From the NCBI RefSeq assembly GCF_000172795.2, contig NZ_CP020947.1:375001-439000 (forward strand): a DNA stretch of 64,000 nucleotides. Direction: 5' to 3'. This stretch comes from Rhizobium sp. CIAT894 (GTDB lineage Bacteria; Pseudomonadota; Alphaproteobacteria; Rhizobiales; Rhizobiaceae). The translations under genes were made by a program, and so were the position numbers. Shown in pieces: positions 55,767 through 64,000 of the stretch. The notes under the pieces were generated by a model that was given only the letters and a program-made list of their open reading frames with translations, was not told the DNA's origin and searched no databases. How positions within the stretch are numbered: position 1 is the stretch's first letter; each line of letters begins with the position of its first letter.

Positions 55767-58049
55767 TTATCGCGCCTCTGCCCGGCGGGCGGAAAGCGCG
55801 GCGACGGCCTGAACTTCGGTCAGCAGCCGCAGCGGGTCGACCGGCTTGACCATGACGCGGTTGGCGCCGTTCAGCAGGACCTGGCGGCGTGAGTCGTCGC
55901 TCTTGTCTGCAGTCAGCACGATCACCGGCACCGAGGCAAGATCGAGCCGCCTTTCGTGGCCGCGCAGGCGCGCCAGCATGTCGATACCGTTGCCACCGGG
56001 CATCGACAGGTCGCTGATGATGATGTCGGGCCGGGCATCCGCCTCGCACAGGGCGCAGTCGAGCAGCGCCTCGAAATCCTCGACATGGCGCACCTTATGC
56101 CCGCCCTTTTCCAGGACGACTCGCACCAGCATGGCATTGATCGGATCGTCCTCGCCAAGCAGGATGTTGAGGCCGCCTGTCGTCGCCATCATCTCCGCCA
56201 CCGAAAGGCCGAAGCCGGGCTGGTTGTCGTTCAGCGCGTCGCGTTTCTCCATGCCGCGCATGCGCCCGCGCAGCACGTCGATCAGCGATTGTTCGCGCAG
56301 CGGCCGGATCAGCCAGGCATCGAAGAGATCGAGCGGATGGGCGCTGCGCTCCTCCGGATTGACGAGCAGGACCTTGCGCAGGCCAAGGGCTGCGATTTCG
56401 GCGCGGTCGGCCAGATGAGCGGAAAATTCCGCCGACATGCGATGGTCGATGATAATATCGGTCGGCCGCTTGCCGCCGTCTGCCAAGCCGAGCAGCGTTG
56501 CCCGCGCGCTTTCACCATCGGCGACGAGATGGCAGAGACCGCCGAGTGCGGTGATCGTCTCGGCGATGGCGGCGCGCGCAGCACCCGCCGGCGCCAGAAG
56601 CACGACGCTGTTGCCGGCAAGCAGCGTATTGCGCCTGTCGGGGCGCTCGCTGCCGATATCGACAGGGAAGCGGATGGTGAATTCGCTTCCTCTGCCCTTT
56701 TCGCCGGCTACCGTCAGCGTGCCGTTGAATTCGCGGATGATCCGGGCGGAGATCGCAAGGCCGAGCCCGGTGCCGCTGCTCTTGTCGGCAACGCTCCCGC
56801 CCTGCTCGAACTCGCCGAAGACGCGCGCCTGCTCCTCCGCCGTCATGCCGGGACCGCTATCGGTGACGGTGATCGACAGGTTGTCCGCATCGATCGACAC
56901 GCGAATGAAAACGCCGCCGACCTGGGTGAACTTCACGGCATTGCCGATGACGTTGAAGAGAACCTGGCGCAGCCGCGCCGGATCGAAGCTCATATTCTCC
57001 GGCACATCGGATGAGACCGTGGCGCCGATCTCGATGCCTTTTTCATGTGCCCGGTGGGCGAGCATCTCGACGACGCTTTCCAAGAGCTTACGCAGCGATT
57101 CCGAGCGCGGATGCAGCGCGAAGCGGCCGACCTCGATGGTGGAGAAATCGAGCAGATCCTCGACCAACTGCGTCAGCGCGTGGCCGGACTGGCGAATATT
57201 CGCCAGATAGTCCTGCTGCTCCTGCGTCAGCCGCGTCTCGGCAAGCAGATGCGTCATGCCGAGGATGCCGGAAAGCGGCGTGCGCACCTCGTGGCTGACG
57301 GTGGCAAGCAGCCTGGATTTGGCGGCGCTGTTATATTCGGCTTTCTGGCGGGCCTCCTCGCGGCCCTGGGCGATCAGCCGCTCGTCGGTCACATCTCGCG
57401 CCACGCTCTGCAGCAGCAGGCGGCCGTTTGCCGGATCGCGGGTCACGACGTCGCGCCAGAGAAAGATGCGCTGGCCGTCCGGTGTCGAGATCTCGACGTC
57501 GTAGCAGTGCGGTATCGGGCCGGGGCGGAAGGCAAGCCCGATCTCCTCGCAACTGCGTCCCTCCGGATGCAGACGCCCGGTCAGACGGCGAAACGTGTCG
57601 TTGGCGGAGATGATGCGCCGATCCATGCTGCGGCTGACGGTGATGTCGCCGAGCACGTCGTGCACGTCGGCAAACAGCTTTGCGCCGTCGTTCCAGTCCG
57701 GCAGGGGTTTGCCGTCGCGCGGAGCTCTGCGCCGCCGAACCATCAGGACGGCATAGCTTGATATGACGGCAAGGCCGAGAACGACAAGCCCGCCCGACAG
57801 CAGCAGCGGGTCGCCGGCATGGGCAAGCAGCGTCAGGATCATCGCGGCAAGCAGGCCGGCGCCGCCAAGCCAGTAGAACAGCAGACGCCGTGTCGCTGCA
57901 GGCGGCCCCATCGTGCGATCGTCGGCTGCCTCGGGCGCCGATGCGCCGGGCCGCAGGGAGAGGCCCCCCATCCGCTCTTCATGCGGCTTGGCGGCGGGTC
58001 CGCCGAAGGCGGCGGACAATGTTTCCTGCAATTGCCCCAGACTTTGCAT
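55767..58049 (-). CDS. Hybrid sensor histidine kinase
   Basis: This 760-residue membrane kinase has two hydrophobic helices near residues 50-105 and a PAS-like segment. The HisKA domain follows with the phosphoacceptor in ATVSHEVRTPLSG. The HATPase domain has N, G1 and G2 boxes (NVIGNAVKFTQ, DSGPGMTAEEQ, GTGLGLAI). A degenerate receiver-like segment precedes a C-terminal receiver domain with the acceptor Asp in IIISDLSMPG. The signal and partner regulator are unknown. It lies between olsB and lspA. Confidence 0.93.
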   Translation of the reverse strand: MQSLGQLQETLSAAFGGPAAKPHEERMGGLSLRPGASAPEAADDRTMGPPAATRRLLFYWLGGAGLLAAMILTLLAHAGDPLLLSGGLVVLGLAVISSYAVLMVRRRRAPRDGKPLPDWNDGAKLFADVHDVLGDITVSRSMDRRIISANDTFRRLTGRLHPEGRSCEEIGLAFRPGPIPHCYDVEISTPDGQRIFLWRDVVTRDPANGRLLLQSVARDVTDERLIAQGREEARQKAEYNSAAKSRLLATVSHEVRTPLSGILGMTHLLAETRLTQEQQDYLANIRQSGHALTQLVEDLLDFSTIEVGRFALHPRSESLRKLLESVVEMLAHRAHEKGIEIGATVSSDVPENMSFDPARLRQVLFNVIGNAVKFTQVGGVFIRVSIDADNLSITVTDSGPGMTAEEQARVFGEFEQGGSVADKSSGTGLGLAISARIIREFNGTLTVAGEKGRGSEFTIRFPVDIGSERPDRRNTLLAGNSVVLLAPAGAARAAIAETITALGGLCHLVADGESARATLLGLADGGKRPTDIIIDHRMSAEFSAHLADRAEIAALGLRKVLLVNPEERSAHPLDLFDAWLIRPLREQSLIDVLRGRMRGMEKRDALNDNQPGFGLSVAEMMATTGGLNILLGEDDPINAMLVRVVLEKGGHKVRHVEDFEALLDCALCEADARPDIIISDLSMPGGNGIDMLARLRGHERRLDLASVPVIVLTADKSDDSRRQVLLNGANRVMVKPVDPLRLLTEVQAVAALSARRAEAR

Positions 58050-58104
58050 GCTATCTGGCTAACATGAGGCCTCTTCCGAATGCCTTCAGGAATTCGATAA
58101 GATT

Positions 58105-58608
58105 TTAGCGACCGGCCTTTTTCGGCAGCAGCAGCTCGTCGAGAATGACGCAGCCAGCGCCGATGGTGATGAAGCTGTCGGCGAGATTGAAGACAGCGAA
58201 GGACCAGCTTTCGGTGTGGAACAGAATGTAATCGATCACGTGCCCATAGGCGAAGCGGTCGACGAGATTGCCGATCGCGCCGGCAATGATCAGCGCATAG
58301 CCGAGATGGGCAAGCCAGCGGTCTTTCGCCGTGCGGTACCACAGCCAGACGACGAAGGCGACGATGACGAGCCGCATGCCGACGATGAACCAGCCGTCCA
58401 TGCCCGACAGCATCGAAAAGGCGACGCCGAGATTGTAGGTGCGGTAGAGCGCCAGCATCGGAATAACCGGCACGGCTTCTTCCAGCGGCAAATAGTGGTC
58501 GACGGCGATCTTGGCCACCTGGTCGATCAGAACAGCGATCAGGATGAAGAGGAGGATCGGCGCCGGGCGCGAAAACAGCGCGGGGCGGGTAAGCGTCTGT
58601 TCGGTCAT
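58105..58608 (-). CDS. lspA: LspA, signal peptidase II
   Basis: This 167-residue inner-membrane aspartyl protease cleaves the signal peptide of lipoproteins. The catalytic Asp motifs are [15 protein letters not shown] and [11 protein letters not shown]. Four hydrophobic helices are visible. It overlaps the rRNA methyltransferase stop by 4 bp. Confidence 0.97.
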   Translation of the reverse strand: MTEQTLTRPALFSRPAPILLFILIAVLIDQVAKIAVDHYLPLEEAVPVIPMLALYRTYNLGVAFSMLSGMDGWFIVGMRLVIVAFVVWLWYRTAKDRWLAHLGYALIIAGAIGNLVDRFAYGHVIDYILFHTESWSFAVFNLADSFITIGAGCVILDELLLPKKAGR

Positions 58609-59465
58609 TTGCCCTCGGCAAGTGAGAGGAGATGGCGGCGCGCCTCGAAAAGCATGACGGCGGTGGCGACGGCGAGGTTCAGGGAATCGGCGCGGCCCTG
58701 CTGGGGAATGCGGGCAAGCGCGTCCGCCTCCCTGGCCAGCTGATCAGGCAGGCCGGACTGCTCGTTGCCCATCAGCAGCACGACGGGCTTTTTCCGGTAG
58801 TCGATCGTCCGGTAATCGACGGCGCCGGCAAGATGGGTCGCGACGATGGAAACGCCGGCCGATTTCCGCCAGGCGATGAATTCCTCCGGCGTCGCCCGCG
58901 CGACGGGAACGGCAAAGACCGAGCCCATGGTCGCCCTGACCGTTTCCAGCGAGAAGGGATCGGTCGCCTCTCCGACCAGAATGACGCCCGAGGCGCCGGC
59001 CGCATCCGCCGTGCGGATGATGGTGCCGAGATTGCCGGGATCGCGCACCCGGTCGAGCGCCACCCAGGTCTCGCCATCCCTCGGCCTGATATCCTTCAGC
59101 GGCTTCCAGCGCTGCTCGAAGATGCCGACGACCATTTGCGGATTGTCGCGGCGGGTGATCGAGGCGATGACCTTTTCGCTGACTTCGAGCACCAGCCCGC
59201 CCGCGGCGACGGTCCTTGCCGCCATCTGCTCGACCAGCGGCTTGCCCTTGGCGGCCTTGGCATAGACCAGCGTACGGATCGTCCAGCCGAGCTCGATCGC
59301 GTCGATGACGAGCTTCAGCCCTTCGGCGAGGAAGGTGCCGCTCTCCTCCCGCGCCTTCTTGTTGGTCAGCGCCTTGATGTCCTTGATGATCGGATTGGCG
59401 AGCGAGGTCACCTCCTTCACCTGCCCGACCCTGCGCGGTCCCTGATCGTGGAAGTCCTTGCTCAT
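58605..59465 (-). CDS. TrmH/SpoU-family RNA 2'-O-methyltransferase
   Basis: This 286-residue SPOUT methyltransferase has the three family motifs ([31 protein letters not shown] and [13 protein letters not shown]). The N-terminal substrate-binding domain starts at [15 protein letters not shown]. The specific rRNA or tRNA nucleotide is not assigned. The start at 59465 overlaps the upstream methyltransferase stop by 4 bp; a longer frame is a shadow. It overlaps lspA. Confidence 0.93.
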   Translation of the reverse strand: MSKDFHDQGPRRVGQVKEVTSLANPIIKDIKALTNKKAREESGTFLAEGLKLVIDAIELGWTIRTLVYAKAAKGKPLVEQMAARTVAAGGLVLEVSEKVIASITRRDNPQMVVGIFEQRWKPLKDIRPRDGETWVALDRVRDPGNLGTIIRTADAAGASGVILVGEATDPFSLETVRATMGSVFAVPVARATPEEFIAWRKSAGVSIVATHLAGAVDYRTIDYRKKPVVLLMGNEQSGLPDQLAREADALARIPQQGRADSLNLAVATAVMLFEARRHLLSLAEGK

Positions 59466-60559
59466 TTCGGCACCCAGCGGGAAAAGAGGGAGGTGGAAAG
59501 CGCGCGGCCCGGCGTCTTGCCGTCGAGGCCCGCCTCGCGAATGACCAGCTCGCCGGATTCGACAGCGCCGCCGGCGCCGCGCATCGTCTCGCGCATCAGC
59601 TCGTGGATCGAATAGAAGCTGGCGCGGATCGAATAGGCCGTCAGCACCAGGCCCACGGCCTTCGGCGACAGGATCTCGCGGCAGACATCGAGCATCAGGG
59701 GAAGATGCTCGAAGAGATGCCAGACTTCGCCGTTCGGGCCGCGGCCGAATTTCGGCGGATCGGTGAGGATGATGTCGTACTGGCTGCCGCGGCGTTCCTC
59801 GCGCAGGATGAATTTCATCGCATCCTCGCAGATCCAGCGGATCGGCAACTTCTCCATGCGCCCGAGCGCCTGGTTTTCCCGCGCCCAGCCGATCGCCTTC
59901 TTCGAGGCGTCGACATGGGTGACTTCGGCGCCGGCGGCTGCAGCAACCAGCGAGGCGACGCCGGTATAGCCGAAGAGATTCAGCACCTTCAGCGGCCGGC
60001 CGGCCTTTTCGACCTGATCCTTCATCCAGCTCCAGTGCACGATCTGCTCCGGGAAAACCCCGACATGGCGGAAGGAGGTGAAACGGCCGAGGAAGTCGAC
60101 GCCGAGCAGATTGAGCGGCCAGGTCTCGCCGAGCGCCTCTTTCGGGAAGCGCCAGCGGCCGGTGCCTTCCTCGTCGGTATCGCCGGTGAAGACGGCGTCG
60201 ACCTTTTCCCAGACATGGGCCGGCAGCGACGGCCGCCACAGTGCCTGGGCCTCCGGGCGGATGATACGGTAGGGGCCGTATTGCTCCAGCTTTTCGCCGT
60301 TGCCGCTATCGATCAGGTGGAAGTCGCCGGCTCCGAGCGATTCGAGGATGACCGGCACGCGCTCGGTCGGGCGCTCGCCGCTGCGTGTCATCAGCGGACG
60401 CTCGATGGCGGCAGGTAGAGCGGCCTCGCGCGCCGTCTCGCGGCTGACTGCCGGCCGGACGACCGGCTTCGGCGGGCGGGCGGCCCGGTCGTCCCTGCGG
60501 CTTTCACCGGAAGGACCTGACGTCTTCTTCTGGCCCGGCCGGCGTTCTCTCTGTTTCAA
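59462..60559 (-). CDS. Class I SAM-dependent rRNA methyltransferase (RlmI/RlmKL-like)
   Basis: This 365-residue protein has a basic, disordered N-terminus (residues 1-55, Arg/Pro-rich) and a methyltransferase core with LNLFGYTGVASLVAAAAGAE (motif I) and DPPKFGRGPNG (motif IV). It resembles m5C or m2G rRNA enzymes. The exact target is unknown. It is followed with overlap by the TrmH-like gene, so the pair forms an RNA-modification unit. Confidence 0.9.
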   Translation of the reverse strand: MKQRERRPGQKKTSGPSGESRRDDRAARPPKPVVRPAVSRETAREAALPAAIERPLMTRSGERPTERVPVILESLGAGDFHLIDSGNGEKLEQYGPYRIIRPEAQALWRPSLPAHVWEKVDAVFTGDTDEEGTGRWRFPKEALGETWPLNLLGVDFLGRFTSFRHVGVFPEQIVHWSWMKDQVEKAGRPLKVLNLFGYTGVASLVAAAAGAEVTHVDASKKAIGWARENQALGRMEKLPIRWICEDAMKFILREERRGSQYDIILTDPPKFGRGPNGEVWHLFEHLPLMLDVCREILSPKAVGLVLTAYSIRASFYSIHELMRETMRGAGGAVESGELVIREAGLDGKTPGRALSTSLFSRWVPK

Positions 60560-60711
60560 CGTGTTTTTCCGCGTGTCTGTCGGGGTGTGTTCACGAGCGG
60601 CTGCGCCTTTGCAGCGCCCTTTGAATTATGCAGTAGCCCAGAAAACCGTACCGGATCAACTGCGCGTCGACCCGGCTTGGGGCGAGAGCACAGCTTGTCC
60701 CGGCGTGGCCG

Positions 60712-61317
60712 CTATTTCAAGCCTTCGGTCGCCCGTCCACGAAGCCAGCTTTCGGCCGCATAAAGGGCGGCGACATGCATCGACTGCATGATGACCGCGC
60801 CGGACTTGATGTCATCGAGGATGGCGGCAAGATCGGCAAACAGCAGCCCGACCTTCTCGCCGGGGTCGAAACGCGGTTCGCCGGCTCTGCCGAGACCGAG
60901 CGCCAGCCAGCTCGTCACCATGTTGCTCTGGCTGGCGGCATTCGGATAGGAGGTCAGCAGCTTGACGAAGGTCGAGGCCTCATAGCCGGTCTCTTCCCGT
61001 AATTCGCGCCGTGCTGCCGCCAACCCCGCATCGCCCGTCTCGATATCGCCAGCTTCGGTATCTCCAGGCTCGACGCCGCCGGAAACGAGGCCGAGCACGA
61101 TCTCGCCGCGGCCGTGCCGGTATTCCCGCGTCAGCAGCACACGCCCGTCGGGCATGACGGGGACGACGTTGATCCAATCGGGATAGTCGAGCACATGGAA
61201 GGGGGCGACGACGATTCCATCGGCGGTGACGCAATCGTCGCTCCGCAGCCGAATCCAACGATCCTCATAGGTGATGCGGCTTGCCGTCACGCTCCAGGGC
61301 TTCACGTCGTCGTCCAT
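60712..61317 (-). CDS. Nudix hydrolase
   Basis: This 201-residue Nudix protein of the ADP-sugar/nucleoside-diphosphate pyrophosphatase type has the box reading G-DIETG-D-AGLAAAR-RELREETGY. The glutamate usual after the first five-residue gap is Asp. A repeat of xGDxE (three units, DNA 61024-61068) precedes or forms part of the box, lengthening the loop. The start at 61317 (MDDDVKPW) has an AAGGAG site; the longer frame is less likely. Substrate unknown. Confidence 0.87.
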   Translation of the reverse strand: MDDDVKPWSVTASRITYEDRWIRLRSDDCVTADGIVVAPFHVLDYPDWINVVPVMPDGRVLLTREYRHGRGEIVLGLVSGGVEPGDTEAGDIETGDAGLAAARRELREETGYEASTFVKLLTSYPNAASQSNMVTSWLALGLGRAGEPRFDPGEKVGLLFADLAAILDDIKSGAVIMQSMHVAALYAAESWLRGRATEGLK

Positions 61318-61417
61318 CGCCGGCTCCTTGCTTCGAACGCCAGATAACATTCCTTTCCGGCGTGGCAAATAGCCTTCCCGCTGGATAAGGTGAGCGAATC
61401 GGAGATGGGGCTATCGA

Positions 61418-61873
61418 ATGGATTTTACCGGCGAAGAACACATCGCCGCGCCGCGGGACGTCGTCTGGGCAGCACTCAACGATCCCGAGATCATGCGCGG
61501 CTGCATCCCCGGCTGCCAGAGCATCGAGCGGCTGTCGCCCGATATTTTCGAAGCGACGATCAAGGTCAGGTTCAGCCTGCTGTCGGCCACCTTCCATGGG
61601 TTGCTGACGCTCTCCGATGTCGACGCGCCGAAGAGCTACACACTGTCGGCCGAAGGCAAGGGTGGCCTTGCCGGCTTCGCCAAGGGTAGCGCCGATGTCG
61701 TGCTCGAGCCAAACGGCGGCGCGACCATCCTGCATTATCGGGCAAAGGCCGAACTCGGCGGCAGGCTCGCGCAGTTCGGCGCCCGCCTGCTCGATTCGAC
61801 CTCGCAGAGGCTCGCCGAAGGGTTCTTTTCCGATTTCAACGCCGCCGTCGTCGCGAAGATGGCGGCCGGCTGA
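61418..61873 (+). CDS. CoxG/SRPBCC-family protein
   Basis: This 151-residue START-like protein is of the carbon monoxide dehydrogenase subunit G (CoxG) family, with the start MDFTGEEHIAAPRDVVWAAL. CoxG relatives bind quinones or lipids. No carbon monoxide dehydrogenase genes are in this window, so it is an orphan member. The glycine- and serine-rich middle (GKGGLAGFAKGSADVVLE) is family-typical. Confidence 0.88.
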   Translation: MDFTGEEHIAAPRDVVWAALNDPEIMRGCIPGCQSIERLSPDIFEATIKVRFSLLSATFHGLLTLSDVDAPKSYTLSAEGKGGLAGFAKGSADVVLEPNGGATILHYRAKAELGGRLAQFGARLLDSTSQRLAEGFFSDFNAAVVAKMAAG

Positions 61874-61930
61874 TCCCGGCCAACGGCTTCGGACTTGGCG
61901 CGAGGTGGGGGCTTGGGTTAAATCGACGTC

Positions 61931-62365
61931 ATGACGTGGACAATCAGGCCGCCGCGGGCGGAAGACCAGGAAGTGCTCGCGGAGATTTATCTTTCCGTGC
62001 GCCGTCAAACATTCGTCTGGGTCGATCCCGGCAAGTTCTACCGCGAGGATTTCGCCGCCCACACCAATGGCGAGACGGTCTTCGTCTGCGAGCATGAAAA
62101 CGGCAGTGTGGCCGGCTTCCTGTCGCTCTGGCCGGCCGATGATTTCGTTCACATGCTTTATATAAGGCCGGAGTTCCAGGGGCGCGGCGCCGGGACGGCG
62201 CTGCTGCGGGCGCTGCCGGAATGGCCGCAGCACCCATACCGGCTGAAATGCCTGGTGAAGAACCGGCGGGCGAAGGCCTTTTACCTCGCCCACGGTTTCC
62301 GCGTGACCGGCAACGGCGCGTCGCCGGAGGGCGATTATGAGGAGCTGAGCTTTTTTCCGCTGTAA
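61931..62365 (+). CDS. GNAT-family N-acetyltransferase
   Basis: This 144-residue acetyltransferase has the acetyl-CoA loop PEFQGRGAGTALLRAL and the C-terminal NRRAKAFYLAHGFRVTG. The substrate is unknown. It starts 58 bp after the CoxG-like gene on the same strand and converges with lapA. Confidence 0.9.
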   Translation: MTWTIRPPRAEDQEVLAEIYLSVRRQTFVWVDPGKFYREDFAAHTNGETVFVCEHENGSVAGFLSLWPADDFVHMLYIRPEFQGRGAGTALLRALPEWPQHPYRLKCLVKNRRAKAFYLAHGFRVTGNGASPEGDYEELSFFPL

Positions 62366-62388
62366 TCGGTCGCGAAATATCGAGCCGG

Positions 62389-62721
62389 TTATCGTGCCGG
62401 CAATTGCCCGGCGATTTCCTCGGCGCGGCTCTTGTGGCGGTCGGCCTCGCCCTGCCAGCGGATGGCTTCCTTGGCTTCGGTGCGGGCGCGTTTGCGGTGT
62501 TTGCCCTGGCTGAACCAGGTAGCGGCCGAGCCGATCAGCATGCCTGCAATCAGCGCGATGAACAGGAAGACGAAGAAGGGCGCGGAAACCGCAAGCACCT
62601 GATCGTCGGGCCGGAACGGATTGAAGGCGAGCGTGACGCTTTGCCGGTTGGCGACGCAGAAGACGATGAGGATGACGCCGAGCGGCAGCAGAATCAACAG
62701 GTTGACGATCTTCTTGGCCAT
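62389..62721 (-). CDS. lapA: LapA-domain (DUF1049) membrane protein
   Basis: This 110-residue protein has two hydrophobic helices (LLILLPLGVILIVFCVAN; FFVFLFIALIAGMLIGSA) and a basic cytosolic tail. It resembles LapA, which acts in lipopolysaccharide assembly with LapB in enteric bacteria. Here it follows ihfB, as is common in proteobacteria, with a 22-bp palindrome between the two. Confidence 0.85.
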   Translation of the reverse strand: MAKKIVNLLILLPLGVILIVFCVANRQSVTLAFNPFRPDDQVLAVSAPFFVFLFIALIAGMLIGSAATWFSQGKHRKRARTEAKEAIRWQGEADRHKSRAEEIAGQLPAR

Positions 62722-62751
62722 TGGAGGTCTCCATGCGTCGGCGCTTTATAT

Positions 62752-62799
62752 CAACGTATCGGCCCGAAAATCGATTCCGATTTTCGGGCCGATACGTTG
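62752..62799. repeat. Perfect 22-bp inverted repeat between ihfB and lapA
   Basis: CAACGTATCGGCCCGAAAATCG (62752-62773) and its exact complement (62778-62799) flank ATTC. No T run follows on either strand, so it is not a classical terminator. The core CGAAAATCG...CGATTTTCG recurs between rhizobial genes as I recall. Confidence 0.8.
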
Positions 62800-62852
62800 A
62801 GCAGAATAGGAAAACGGCGATCGAGTTCAAGTGCGGTTTCGCCGCAGGTGGC

Positions 62853-63152
62853 TCAATCCTCTTCGTCCGCCTGGCCGGGATTCAGCCGCTCGCGCAGCTC
62901 CTTGCCGGTTTTGAAGAAGGGAACCCACTTCTCCTCGACGAAGACCGTATCGCCGGTGCGCGGGTTGCGGCCGGAGCGGGAAGGGCGGTTCTTGACTGAA
63001 AACGCGCCGAAGCCGCGCAATTCGACGCGGTTGCCCGCGGCCAGTGCATCCGTGATCTCGTCGAGAACCGCGTTGACGATATTCTCGACGTCGCGGTGAT
63101 AGAGATGCGGGTTGCGGGCCGCAACAATCTGCACCAATTCGGACTTGATCAC
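62853..63152 (-). CDS. ihfB: Integration host factor subunit beta
   Basis: This 99-residue DNA-bending protein of the HU/IHF fold starts [14 protein letters not shown] and contains [20 protein letters not shown], where the conserved Pro intercalates. The acidic C-terminal tail (QADEED) is normal. It lies between sppA and lapA on the same strand. Confidence 0.96.
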   Translation of the reverse strand: MIKSELVQIVAARNPHLYHRDVENIVNAVLDEITDALAAGNRVELRGFGAFSVKNRPSRSGRNPRTGDTVFVEEKWVPFFKTGKELRERLNPGQADEED

Positions 63153-63181
63153 GTTCGCCCCCTTAAATTATTGATTTCTTA

Positions 63182-64000
63182 TCAATCGTGGCCAACCTGC
63201 CAAACTGAAAGCAGCCCGTCAAGAAGCAACTTTGGGGGCAGGATTCCATTGATATCCTGGCCTTTCAACAGATCGTCATAACCGAAGATCGTAATCAGCC
63301 GCGAAACAGCCCCTGCGAGCAGAAACGGCGTATTGCTCTTTTTGTCCCAGTCCACCATCGGCAGGTCGGCGTCGATGCCGCGCGATTTGAGATAGGCCCG
63401 GATTTCCGGCTCGCCGCCGATCGTATCGACGAGTTTCACCTTCAGCGCCTGGCGGCCGGTATAGATCGTGCCGTCGGCGAGCTTCAGCACCTCGTCGCGC
63501 GGCAGCTTGCGCCGGTCGGCGACCAGGTCGACGAACCAGTTGTAGCTGTCGACGACCATGTTGCGGATCATCGCCTTGGCCTCCTCGCTCGCTTCGTGGA
63601 AGGGCGAGGGCTCGGCCTTCAGCGGCGAGGATTTGATCTCCTGCAGCGACACGCCGATCTTGTCGAGCAACGGCTGGATCTGCGGATACTGGAAGATGAC
63701 GCCGATCGAGCCGGTGATCGAGCTGTCGCCGGCAATGATCGTGTCGCCTGCCGTGGCGATCATGTAGCCGGCGGAGGCGGCAAGAGTGCGCACGTCGGAG
63801 ACGACAGGTTTCTTCGCCGATATCGCACGGATCGCCTTGAAGATTTTTTCGCCGCCATAGGTCGTGCCGCCGGGCGAGGAGATCGAAATCACCACGGCCT
63901 TCACCTGGTCGCTGGTCTCGACTTTCTTCAGCCGCTCCAGAAGCTCGTCGTCATCGACGATCAGCCCTGATATCGTCACATGGGCGATATGCGGGCGGGC
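63182..64000 (-). CDS. sppA: SppA, signal peptide peptidase (C-terminal part, start outside window)
   Basis: About 272 residues are visible, reading on past the window edge (the frame continues as RPHIAHVTISGLIVDDDE). This is a serine protease of the SppA/protease IV family. The segment LAASAGYMIATAGDTIIAG carries the nucleophile Ser, and the ISSPGGTTYGGEKIF and SSITGSIGVIFQ blocks are conserved. The open frame from 63979 is not the real start. ihfB follows 29 bp downstream. Confidence 0.93.
   Translation of the reverse strand, partial: ARPHIAHVTISGLIVDDDELLERLKKVETSDQVKAVVISISSPGGTTYGGEKIFKAIRAISAKKPVVSDVRTLAASAGYMIATAGDTIIAGDSSITGSIGVIFQYPQIQPLLDKIGVSLQEIKSSPLKAEPSPFHEASEEAKAMIRNMVVDSYNWFVDLVADRRKLPRDEVLKLADGTIYTGRQALKVKLVDTIGGEPEIRAYLKSRGIDADLPMVDWDKKSNTPFLLAGAVSRLITIFGYDDLLKGQDINGILPPKLLLDGLLSVWQVGHD

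Overview
The window looks like a piece of an alphaproteobacterial chromosome, most likely Rhizobium (R. leguminosarum/etli group). The evidence is gene order typical of rhizobial chromosomes (mutS next to an NADP-malic enzyme and olsB; glnD-murJ next to mutS; metK next to a PraR-like regulator and lnt), high GC, CcrM-type GANTC sites near dnaA, and palindromic intergenic elements of the RIME type. The species call is from recognition, not from a search. No rRNA, tRNA or CRISPR array was found.

Layout. (1) 1-365: the 5' part of coaBC. (2) 366-13014: a probable accessory island between coaBC and ubiB. It holds an SDR/LysR divergent pair, an MFS exporter, a VOC protein, and a minus-strand catabolic cluster. 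That cluster encodes an HAL-like lyase without the MIO triad, a cyclic-amide hydrolase, an M20 carbamoylase, a DUF917 (thiohydantoin desulfurase) protein, a TfoX-domain protein and a urocanase-like hydratase. Together these match the known five-step route from ergothioneine to glutamate. An IS110-family element sits inside a RIME-like repeat and separates the hydratase from the other genes. (3) 13015-20125: conserved core ubiB, ubiE, mutM, enoyl-CoA hydratase, rpsT and dnaA, with an 834-bp rpsT-dnaA gap that carries clustered GANTC sites and RNA-like hairpins. (4) 20288-28413: a saccharopine dehydrogenase-like gene, the rph-VOC-rdgB-hemW operon, the heat-shock genes hrcA-grpE, a nucleoside hydrolase, and an hsp20-DUF1150 pair with a sigma-32-like promoter and possible RNA thermometer. 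(5) 28745-51115: a long, mainly minus-strand housekeeping run: trmB, metK, praR, lnt, a CBS protein, ybeY, phoH-like, miaB, plsC, mur, rimI, tsaB, nfuA-like, usp, trpS, VOC, (DUF559 on plus), murJ, glnD, a small ORF and mutS. (6) 51229-64000: tme, an AraC-type regulator, olsB, a hybrid histidine kinase, lspA, two rRNA methyltransferase-like genes, a Nudix hydrolase, CoxG-like and GNAT proteins, lapA, ihfB and the C-terminal part of sppA.

Most genes are ordinary chromosome maintenance, translation, tRNA modification and envelope functions. The most interesting content is the putative ergothioneine catabolic cluster, the IS110 element with a candidate bridge-RNA region and a reconstructable empty site, the dnaA upstream region, and the thermosensor-like hsp20 leader. 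Start sites were moved inward from the longest open frame where family length and a ribosome binding site argued for it.
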